NCBI GenBank assembly: GCA_016213825.1
Contig: JACQZP010000027.1
Span: 307,056-371,055, forward strand
Reading direction: 5' to 3'
DNA length: 64,000 bases
Source: Acetobacterium woodii
GTDB lineage: Bacteria; Bacillota; Clostridia; Eubacteriales; Eubacteriaceae
Each line of letters opens with the position of its first letter. Position 1 is the stretch's first letter. The notes beneath the pieces were generated by a model. It saw only the letters and a list, made by a program, of their open reading frames with translations, was not told the DNA's origin and searched no databases. The position numbers and the translations under genes are program-made. Below are positions 54,730 through 61,745 of this stretch, in pieces.

Positions 54730-56076
54730 ATGTTAAATATTGCTTCACGTATTGATCAACTGCCATTGACTCCGATGTTGAAGAAGGTACTTCTTTTAAC
54801 CGGACTGGGGTGGATGTTTGATGCTATGGATCAGGGAATGGTTTCCGGTGTGATGGCGGCCATTGGTAAGGAATGGGCTTTGGATCCCAGCCAGCTGGGT
54901 TTGCTGGGGAGTATTGGGATGCTCGGGATGGCTCTGGGTGCCGGCTTGTCCGGGATGGCCGCCGATAAATGGGGCCGCCGAACCGTTATTATGTGGACCC
55001 TGGTCATTTATGGGGTGTCTAGCGCTCTATCCGGGTTTGCGGTTAATTTTACGATGTTGTTGATTTTGAGATTCTGTACCGGTTTTGGTCTGGGTGGTGA
55101 ATTACCAGCCGCTTCTACCTTGGTCAGTGAATTCTCGCCCACCCGAATCCGCGGCAGAAATGTTATTATTCTGGAAAGTTTCTGGGCCTGGGGATGGCTG
55201 ATTGCGGCCTTTGTCGCCTACTTGTTTATTCCGGTGTATGGATGGCGGATGGCCTTTTTGGTGGGTGGTATTCCGGCTTTATTTGCGGCCTTATTTCGCA
55301 TGTCCGTGCCCGAGTCACCGCGATATCTGGAATCAGTGGGAAAAACGGCTGAAGCTGAAGCACTGCTCACGACCATGGAAAAGCAGGCGAATATTACCAG
55401 TCCGATTATGTCTGATGAAAGCAAAACCGACAAACTCAGCTACATCAAGGCGTCATTTTTAGATTTATGGTCCAAACCGTATGTCCGATCAACCATTGTT
55501 TTATGGGTGATCTGGTTTGGCATTAACTTCGGCTACTATGGTTTTGTTTTGTGGACCCCATCATTATTGGTAGCTAAAGGTTTTACACTGACCAAAAGTT
55601 TTGAATTTACATTGATCATGTGCGTGGCACAGTTGCCGGGATATTTTAGTGCCGCATATCTGATTGAAAAAGTAGGACGAAAAAAAGTACTGGCCATTTA
55701 TTTTGCCGGAACCGCTCTGGCAGCCTGGTTATTTGGTCACGCTGGCAGCGTCGAGCAAATTCTGATTTATGGCTCCATGCTTTATTTCTTTAGTTTGGGT
55801 GCCTGGGGATGCGTTTATGCTTACACCCCAGAAGTCTATCCGACTTTTTTCAGAGCAACTGGCTCTGGTTGGGCGGCCGCATTTGGACGAATCGGCGCTT
55901 TTATCGCCCCCTTTGTGGTCCCGGTGATCTATAATTTTTATGGCACCGAAGTTGGTTATACCAATGTCTTTATAACCCTGACCCTGGTCTTTGCAGTGGT
56001 GGCAGTTGTCGTTGCGGTATTTGGTAAAGAGACCATGGGAAAGACCCTGGAAGAAATCAACGCGCCCCAGATTTAA
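54730..56076 (+). CDS. MFS transporter (sugar/aromatic acid:proton symporter type)
   Basis: Start ATG 54730 with GAGGAGGGTAACA upstream; a TTG at 54715 in frame lies in the binding site. The 448-residue protein has twelve membrane helices and the family's motifs: LGWMFDAMDQGMVSGVMAAI, DKWGRRTVIMW in loop 2-3, GGELPAASTLVSEFSPTRIR and, in the second half, EKVGRKKVLAIY and YTPEVYPTFFRATGSG. It resembles the niacin/aromatic acid branch (NiaP-like). Substrate unknown. Its terminator overlaps the end of the convergent gene. Confidence 0.88.
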   Translation: MLNIASRIDQLPLTPMLKKVLLLTGLGWMFDAMDQGMVSGVMAAIGKEWALDPSQLGLLGSIGMLGMALGAGLSGMAADKWGRRTVIMWTLVIYGVSSALSGFAVNFTMLLILRFCTGFGLGGELPAASTLVSEFSPTRIRGRNVIILESFWAWGWLIAAFVAYLFIPVYGWRMAFLVGGIPALFAALFRMSVPESPRYLESVGKTAEAEALLTTMEKQANITSPIMSDESKTDKLSYIKASFLDLWSKPYVRSTIVLWVIWFGINFGYYGFVLWTPSLLVAKGFTLTKSFEFTLIMCVAQLPGYFSAAYLIEKVGRKKVLAIYFAGTALAAWLFGHAGSVEQILIYGSMLYFFSLGAWGCVYAYTPEVYPTFFRATGSGWAAAFGRIGAFIAPFVVPVIYNFYGTEVGYTNVFITLTLVFAVVAVVVAVFGKETMGKTLEEINAPQI

Positions 56077-56109
56077 TTTCACCTGAACTTAATTTAATAT
56101 GAAACGCAG

Positions 56110-56149
56110 AACTGCCTGTGATCGTTTATTCGGTCACAGGCAGTTTTGA
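56110..56149 (+). terminator. Terminator of the MFS gene, overlapping the convergent gene end
   Basis: AACTGCCTGTGA pairs with TCACAGGCAGTT, then TTTG. The right arm is inside the last codons of the GGDEF-EAL gene on the other strand. Confidence 0.82.
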
Positions 56150-58501
56150 ATGTTGCAGATCTTTTAAGAATAAATTTTCAAACTCATCCCCGGGAACTGG
56201 TCGCCCGAGATAAAAACCCTGGATTTCTCCACAGCCAAGTTCAGCGAGGATATCCAGCTGATTCTTGGTTTCAACACCTTCCGCAATGGTGTTGATTCCG
56301 ATTGTTTTGGCCAGCAAAATAATGGCCTGGACAATTTGTTTTGCCTTGACGCTGGTGACAATCGAGTCGATTAGCGGTTTGGCAATTTTGATGCGGTCAA
56401 TAGTAAAGTGTTTGAGGTAGGAAATTGACGAATAGCCAGTTCCGAAATCATCGATGGAAACCGACATTCCAATGGACTTAAAAAGATTAAAGATTTGGGA
56501 CATTCGGTATTCGCCATCCATGGCCATGCTTTCGGTAATTTCGATATCCAACCATTTGGGATTGAAGGCATTATTTTCTGCGAGTTGTTTTAGCTCAGTT
56601 AACAGATTGGTGCTGTTAAGCTGTTTGGGTGATATATTGATGCCCATTTTCAAGTTCTGGTCATAGCGGGTGTTCCAATCAGTGATCTGAAGCACCGCTT
56701 TTTTTAGCACCCAGATGCCAATTTCATTGATATGATCGGTCTCTTCGGCAACTTGGATAAATTCAGCTGGGGTCATGATTTCATTATCGGAGGAAACCCA
56801 ACGGATCAGTGCCTCAATACCGGAAAGTTTGCCGTCGGGGATGCTGAATTGCGGTTGATAGAATAGTCTTAAATCATCATAGAAATCATTGCGTCGCAGG
56901 AATAGTTCAATTTCATTGCGTTTTTTGGTTTTGTCATGAATCAAAGAATTATAAACGGCAAATTTGTTAATGCCCGTAGATTTGGCGTGATAAAGGGCAA
57001 TATCAGCATTCTTAATGTGCGCCTCGGCGGTTTGGGCACCATTTGGGAAAATGGAGATACCAATACAGAGGGCTGGATAAAAGATATAGCCATTGATGTA
57101 TAGTTCTTCACTGCAGGTTGCAATAATAGTTTTTGCCATTTCAGCGGCGACATCATTTTTAGCGTAGCCAGTACAGGCCAGAACAAATTCATCACCGCCC
57201 ATTCGGGCAATGGTTGCATGGTCACAGGCAGATTTGGCTAAACGCTTGGAAATCTCAATCAGAACCCGGTCACCAATATTATGGCCATAGGTATCATTGA
57301 TTAATTTGAACCGATCCAAATCCATATAAAAGAGCGTAATCGTCTGATTTTGAGACAAATTGGAAATTCGTTCCTCTAAATCAATGAGAAAATAGCGACG
57401 ATTGTATAAATTGGTCAGGGTATCGGTATTGGACAGGTAATGGAGCTCCCTGTTTTTATTAATCAGTTCAGTATTAGCTTCGTGAAGTTCATTGGTTCGT
57501 TTGGCAATAATGGATTCCAATTCGGTATTGAGTTGCAGTTCTTTTTTTAACAGTGCCTCGTTTTTTATGGAATTCTGGATATATGAGTTCAACCCCATAT
57601 AAACAACGGTTAAGGTAATGAAGATAAGAAATTCAGATAAGACAAACCCCCGTACCAAAATGACAAGAATGGGGCATAGCAGAATAAAAATTTCTTTTGA
57701 GCGAGTTCCGACGTTCGTTGATAAAGCGGGAGCAGGAAATAAGTCTTTTTTTTCAGCATACAGAGGCATCAATCCGCCGATGGCAATAATCAACAGGGCC
57801 GCCAGATAGATGGCATCGATGAGCGAATTAGCCACATAAATATTATTATAGGCACTGTAATAATAATATAAGTCGGTCAGGACAAACAGAAAAATACCCC
57901 CAGAAACAAAGCGAACAACTAGCGGAATTTTCCCCCCACGAATGGATAAATACCAAATGACGATACCAATATAAATAAGAATATCAATGACAATCGAAAT
58001 TACTGAAAAAATACCCTCGACAGTGAGAATAGCAAGAATCTCATTGCTGCGATTGAAAAACAAAATCCAAATCAAAAGAATGGCCGCAAAAGAAAAAATA
58101 ATAACATCAAGAAGGAGTTTAGCAATGTTCCAGCGCTTAAACTGGTAAAATGCAAACAGAAAAACGCCCGATGCAAAAAAAATATTGGTCAATAAGTAAA
58201 AAAAAGTAATGGCACTGATTTCGGAAGGATCTACCCCCAGGAGTAAAGCGTTGATTGCCCATAGCATGTCAGCGAAAGCCCAGGAAAAACAACCGAAGCT
58301 GTAAAATAACAGGGATAAGTTGATCAGGATACCACGGTTGGATTTATAAAACGCAATAAATATAAAAAAACCCGCAAGAAAGGCAGTGATGGGGGATAAG
58401 ACATCACTCCAATTGTTGGGCTGTAAGATAACCGATATTAAATAAGTGATAAAAAAAATGCCCATTATCATCAATGACGCGAGATAACTAGTTTTTTTCA
58501 A
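56126..58501 (-). CDS. Membrane GGDEF-EAL cyclic di-GMP protein
   Basis: A 791-residue protein with ten or so N-terminal membrane helices (about 1-310) of an unassigned sensor type, a short coiled coil, GGDEF (~355-520) with intact ARMGGDEFVLACTG, and EAL (~535-785) with EALIRW, DIEITESM, DDFGTGYSS and EGVETKNQ. In the usual KIDxxFI motif it reads KIAKPLI, so one conserved Asp is Ala. It may act as a cyclase, a phosphodiesterase, or both. A TTGACA-16-TATAAT promoter stands 165 bases upstream. Confidence 0.92.
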   Translation of the reverse strand: MKKTSYLASLMIMGIFFITYLISVILQPNNWSDVLSPITAFLAGFFIFIAFYKSNRGILINLSLLFYSFGCFSWAFADMLWAINALLLGVDPSEISAITFFYLLTNIFFASGVFLFAFYQFKRWNIAKLLLDVIIFSFAAILLIWILFFNRSNEILAILTVEGIFSVISIVIDILIYIGIVIWYLSIRGGKIPLVVRFVSGGIFLFVLTDLYYYYSAYNNIYVANSLIDAIYLAALLIIAIGGLMPLYAEKKDLFPAPALSTNVGTRSKEIFILLCPILVILVRGFVLSEFLIFITLTVVYMGLNSYIQNSIKNEALLKKELQLNTELESIIAKRTNELHEANTELINKNRELHYLSNTDTLTNLYNRRYFLIDLEERISNLSQNQTITLFYMDLDRFKLINDTYGHNIGDRVLIEISKRLAKSACDHATIARMGGDEFVLACTGYAKNDVAAEMAKTIIATCSEELYINGYIFYPALCIGISIFPNGAQTAEAHIKNADIALYHAKSTGINKFAVYNSLIHDKTKKRNEIELFLRRNDFYDDLRLFYQPQFSIPDGKLSGIEALIRWVSSDNEIMTPAEFIQVAEETDHINEIGIWVLKKAVLQITDWNTRYDQNLKMGINISPKQLNSTNLLTELKQLAENNAFNPKWLDIEITESMAMDGEYRMSQIFNLFKSIGMSVSIDDFGTGYSSISYLKHFTIDRIKIAKPLIDSIVTSVKAKQIVQAIILLAKTIGINTIAEGVETKNQLDILAELGCGEIQGFYLGRPVPGDEFENLFLKDLQHSKLPVTE

Positions 58502-58736
58502 TTGAATTTCCTTTCGAAAACATCATTGTTTCACGAAAATACACGTTGAGAGTAGTGACGAAATAATTATCCTCAGAGTTGTTGTGATTATTTTTTTGTA
58601 ATCGCTGAGGAAATAATGATCTCAAATTCATCATTGAATCCAAGGTATCAGTGGTTAACTCTATAATTATATTATAAAGGGAACAAAGGATATGTCAACT
58701 AAAAGTGATGCGGTTGGCTGAAACATAAATGGTTGT
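58502..58736 (-). promoter_or_regulatory. Promoter and leader of the GGDEF-EAL gene
   Basis: Minus-strand TTGACA (58693-58698) and TATAAT (58671-58676) with a 16-base spacer form a near-consensus sigma-A promoter. The ~165-base leader contains a CCTCAG/CTGAGG imperfect hairpin (about 58575-58615); I could not match it to a c-di-GMP riboswitch. The gap 58737-58951 beyond holds only the terminator below. Confidence 0.68.
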
Positions 58737-58745
58737 TGTTTTAAA

Positions 58746-58795
58746 AAGAAAAAAAGACTTTTGTATGATGACAGGAATGTTAAATACAAAAGTCT
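58746..58795 (-). terminator. Terminator downstream of the FMN-binding gene
   Basis: AGACTTTTGTAT pairs perfectly with ATACAAAAGTCT; the T-run is on the minus strand (a run of A at 58746-58754 in the plus strand). It would end transcription from the MarR/FMN-binding operon. Confidence 0.82.
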
Positions 58796-58951
58796 CGAAT
58801 TGATTTGCGGAAAATTTTTCGTTTGAGGAATGCTTATTAAGAAAGATTGTTAACTAAGATTATTCATAATATTTTTGAGTAGTGTTTTATCAGTAGAGCG
58901 CATCAATGATTTCATTTTCCTTTCTTAACAAACATTTTTTGAGCACAGTTT

Positions 58952-59338
58952 TTATTGAGAAAGGGCATTTTCAATGGCTTTCAAATACGCCTTGCTGGTG
59001 ACTGTGGCACCACTGACTGTATTGACAGTTGTATTTTGTTTTTGAATGACACTGTTTATGATGGCATTGGTAACATCAGGGGTTTCAATACCGACGGTTT
59101 TTAGTACGTTAATCTGAGCTATTTGGTGATCGGTAACGATGACCTCAACCTCATTTGTCCAACGACCACCGTTATAAATTCCGGGATAGGTTCCGTCATC
59201 AATCTTGGCCAGATCAACTGGGGAGATTGGCATACTTGCTCCGGATTCCAATCCGTTAGTCATGTAAAAAATTCCTCCGGCACCTATCAGTACGAATACC
59301 CCCAGGATGCTAAAAATAATAATTAGCGCTTTTTTCAT
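58952..59338 (-). CDS. Small membrane-anchored FMN-binding domain protein
   Basis: A 128-residue protein with one N-terminal membrane helix (about 5-27) and an FMN-binding domain. The SGATVTS motif near residue 110, preceded by NTTVNTV, is the place where FMN is attached to Thr in RnfG/NqrC-like proteins, so covalent flavinylation by an ApbE-type enzyme is expected (known of the family; not shown here). It probably carries electrons at the outer face of the membrane. It follows the MarR gene by 15 bases and is under its promoter. Confidence 0.88.
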   Translation of the reverse strand: MKKALIIIFSILGVFVLIGAGGIFYMTNGLESGASMPISPVDLAKIDDGTYPGIYNGGRWTNEVEVIVTDHQIAQINVLKTVGIETPDVTNAIINSVIQKQNTTVNTVSGATVTSKAYLKAIENALSQ

Positions 59339-59353
59339 ATATTCTTCCTCCTT

Positions 59354-59818
59354 CTATTTTGAATCCTGATCCATTTTCTCTAGGTTCGTCAGCATTTTTT
59401 CAATGGCTGACCGGGTCATCGCCAGTTCTTCGGTGGTGATGCCATGAAATAATTTTTCGGTAAAGATTTCTGATTTTTCCTGACTTTCCTGGCCAAAAGA
59501 AGCAACCGCATCGGTTAGTTTGATCCGGGTGATCCGGGCATCATTGGCATCTTTTTCCATCACGACGAAGCCCTTTTGTTCTAATTTAAGAGCAACCTGC
59601 TTGACATTCTGATGAGAGCTGCCCATTCCTTTGGCAACTTCTTTAATGGTCGGGTCATGATCAAAAGTATTCTGGACCACAATCGTGAGTAACCATTGCT
59701 TGGTGGTTAAATTGTGTTCTTTTAGTTCCCGTTCCAGCAGGGTATCCATCTGGTTTGCAACGACTTGAACCCCGCCAAAAATGAATTTCTGATCAGGCAT
59801 AGAATCCATATTATCCAA
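59354..59818 (-). CDS. MarR family transcription regulator
   Basis: A 154-residue winged-helix regulator starting at TTG 59818, with GGAGG seven bases upstream; an ATG nine bases inside has no such site. The helix-turn-helix is DPTIKEVAKGMGSSHQNVKQ and the wing has VVMEKDANDARITRIKLT, the family's DxRxxxxxLT pattern. It probably represses its own operon, which includes the FMN-binding protein, through a perfect palindrome over its promoter, and releases it on binding a small ligand or on oxidation. Confidence 0.92.
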   Translation of the reverse strand: MDNMDSMPDQKFIFGGVQVVANQMDTLLERELKEHNLTTKQWLLTIVVQNTFDHDPTIKEVAKGMGSSHQNVKQVALKLEQKGFVVMEKDANDARITRIKLTDAVASFGQESQEKSEIFTEKLFHGITTEELAMTRSAIEKMLTNLEKMDQDSK

Positions 59819-59835
59819 AATATACCTCCAACAAT

Positions 59836-59892
59836 CTATTAAGGTAATGTATTACCTTAATAGATAATACATTACCTTTTTTCATATGTCAA
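59836..59892 (-). promoter_or_regulatory. MarR promoter with overlapping operator
   Basis: Minus-strand TTGACA (59887-59892) and TATTAT (59864-59869) with an exact 17-base spacer. A perfect 13-bp inverted repeat CTATTAAGGTAAT-GT-ATTACCTTAATAG (59836-59863) covers the start region, and a second partial copy of the core, AATACATTACC, overlaps the -10 and spacer. Confidence 0.82.
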
Positions 59893-60028
59893 TACCTTTT
59901 AAGAAAATTAATTTGTTTTAGATAAAAGTTATGGGCTATATAAATTTGAAAGGGTTTGCAGTCATTTCGAAGGTCTAAATTTTCAAATTTGTGTTATTAT
60001 AGTTAAGCACCAGAAGAGGAGAAGTTTT

Positions 60029-61348
60029 ATGCCCAAAATAGGAATGCGAATTTTTAAAACTTTTATAGCAGTTTATCTTTGCTTTTTAATCTACTTGTTA
60101 AGAGGTGAGCAGGGTTCCCCATTCTATTCGACCATTGCGGCAATTTTATGCATGCAACCTTATGTTTCAAATAGTTTTAAGGTGGCCATGAATCGGACTC
60201 TGGGAACCTTTATTGGCGGTGCCATGGGATTGGTATTGCTGATTTTCGAGCGGCAGTTTATTCCGGTAGACATGCCAGCGCTGCAGTATTTCATTGTCTC
60301 GTTGTGTATTATTCCGCTGATTTACTTTACGGTCACCATCAAAAAACCAACTGCTTCGTATATTACCTGTGTCGTATTTTTGAGTATTACGATAACCCAT
60401 GGGGCAGATGTAAATCCCCTGATTTTCACGATTGATCGTATCATTGATACCTTGATTGGAATTTTCGTGTCTCTTGGCGTCAATGCCTTTCGCTTACCCA
60501 GACGTAAAAACCGAAAAGCATTGTTTGTCACAAATCTTGATGGCACGTTGTTAAATTCCAGCGGTGAAATCAGCAATTATTCCAGGATTAAACTAAATAC
60601 GATGATCAAACATGGGGCCCTGATTACCATTGCCACCACGAGAAGTGTGGAAACATTGCTGCCATTGCTGGAGGGCGTAGAAATGAAAGTGCCAATTATC
60701 ATTATGAATGGGGCGGTTCAATATGATTTGAAAAAGCGAACCTATTTGGCCTGTAAGAAAATGAAACCCGAAACGGCTAAGCAGATCATTGATGTTTTTG
60801 AAAAACTAGACCTTAATTGTTTTACGCATACCATCATTAATGATGTCTTACATGTTTATTACATCAGGCTCATTAATCCCGTGGAGGAAAAAATCTATCA
60901 CTCGAAAAAGCGGCTGCCGGAACAAAGCTATGTTTGCGGAGATTTGCCAGATGATCAGAGTGTTTTATCAATTATGGCAGTGGATCAGCAGGAAACCATA
61001 GGGAAGCTCAAAGAGGTCATCATGAGCCTGGCAATTGCCCCAGCGGTTAATGTTGAGTGCTATCCGGATGATGAACATGAAGGTTATTATTTTATTGAAA
61101 TAACCAGTTGTGAAGCCTCGGTGAAGAATGCCATCATCGACATGAAAACCCGTTATGCAGCAACCAGTGTTGTGGCCTTTGGTAATGATATAAGGAATTC
61201 AGCCATGCTGGCGGTGGCTGATTTTCCCTATGTGGTTGAAAATACATCGGACGAAGTAAAAGAAATGCCCTGGATACCCATTGGCAGCAATGACAGCGAT
61301 GCAGTGGTCAAGACCATCGGTCGACATTTTTATATCAAACCTTTTTAA
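60029..61348 (+). CDS. FUSC/ArAE-type membrane domain fused to degenerate HAD domain
   Basis: A 439-residue fusion. Residues ~5-155 are a FUSC/aromatic acid exporter-like membrane domain with about five helices (FYSTIAAILCMQPYVSNSF, TLGTFIGGAMGLVLLIF, and RIIDTLIGIFVSLGVNAF). From ~163 it is a Cof-type HAD domain: VTNLDGTLL aligns with the DxDGT motif, but the nucleophile Asp is Asn169 (Asp171 remains). The late motif reads FGNDIRNSAML with Ser391 where the second metal-binding Asp is expected. It is therefore probably a non-catalytic, ligand-sensing domain. GAAGAGGAGAAG precedes the ATG. Divergent from the MarR operon. Confidence 0.86.
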   Translation: MPKIGMRIFKTFIAVYLCFLIYLLRGEQGSPFYSTIAAILCMQPYVSNSFKVAMNRTLGTFIGGAMGLVLLIFERQFIPVDMPALQYFIVSLCIIPLIYFTVTIKKPTASYITCVVFLSITITHGADVNPLIFTIDRIIDTLIGIFVSLGVNAFRLPRRKNRKALFVTNLDGTLLNSSGEISNYSRIKLNTMIKHGALITIATTRSVETLLPLLEGVEMKVPIIIMNGAVQYDLKKRTYLACKKMKPETAKQIIDVFEKLDLNCFTHTIINDVLHVYYIRLINPVEEKIYHSKKRLPEQSYVCGDLPDDQSVLSIMAVDQQETIGKLKEVIMSLAIAPAVNVECYPDDEHEGYYFIEITSCEASVKNAIIDMKTRYAATSVVAFGNDIRNSAMLAVADFPYVVENTSDEVKEMPWIPIGSNDSDAVVKTIGRHFYIKPF

Positions 61349-61384
61349 TTGATGTAATGCTGACCGTTTGCAGAAAAAACCGAT

Positions 61385-61413
61385 TTGACACCATATGTTG
61401 TATGTGTTAAAAT
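61385..61413 (+). promoter_or_regulatory. nrdD promoter with NrdR-like box
   Basis: TTGACA (61385-61390) and TAAAAT (61408-61413) with a 17-base spacer. Overlapping it, ACACCATATGTTGTAT (61388-61403) matches 13 of 16 positions of the NrdR box ACACWATATATWGTGT. Only one box is seen, whereas NrdR sites usually come in pairs. Confidence 0.6.
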
Positions 61414-61429
61414 TAATATAACAAAATAA

Positions 61430-61640
61430 GATAGTAATGGTGCTGTGCCAATTGGTACAGTTCAGGGGAAGCAGGTGCAAATCCGGCACGGTCCCGCCGC
61501 TGTAATGGGGAAATATTTGAATGAAAAAAATAGGCAAGCCTGTGAATTTTCTGAAAAAGATCGAACCAAAGTCAGATTACCCGCCATAACTGTTTACGCC
61601 AGACTCTACGCGTGATAGAGGGTGTTTGAGCCAATGAATC
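61430..61640 (+). ncRNA. Cobalamin (AdoCbl) riboswitch
   Basis: The core matches the cobalamin riboswitch: GGTGCTGTGCC at the start, GGGAAGCAGGTGCAAATCC, then GGCACGGTCCCGCCGCTGTA, and the B12 box AAGTCAGATTACCCGCC, with a following GCCAGACTCTACGCGTGATA region. It lies in the leader of nrdD and is followed by an intrinsic terminator, so binding of adenosylcobalamin should stop transcription. This fits the known use of B12 switches to turn off B12-independent enzymes when B12 is plentiful. Confidence 0.95.
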
Positions 61641-61646
61641 ATTATG

Positions 61647-61675
61647 CCTCTTGACACGCCGTCGAGAGGTTTTTC
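61647..61675 (+). terminator. Expression-platform terminator of the cobalamin riboswitch
   Basis: CCTCTTGAC pairs with GTCGAGAGG (one T-G wobble), followed by TTTTT, 71 bases before the nrdD start. Confidence 0.87.
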
Positions 61676-61745
61676 AATGCCAAAAACAATAAAAATATTG
61701 AAAAAAGACAAATAGACCAGCAGGAAAGAAGGCAAATAACAGAAT

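Noticed and set aside
58575..58620. Possible c-di-GMP riboswitch in the GGDEF-EAL leader
   Set aside because: A hairpin is present, but the conserved core of GEMM-I or GEMM-II switches was not found.
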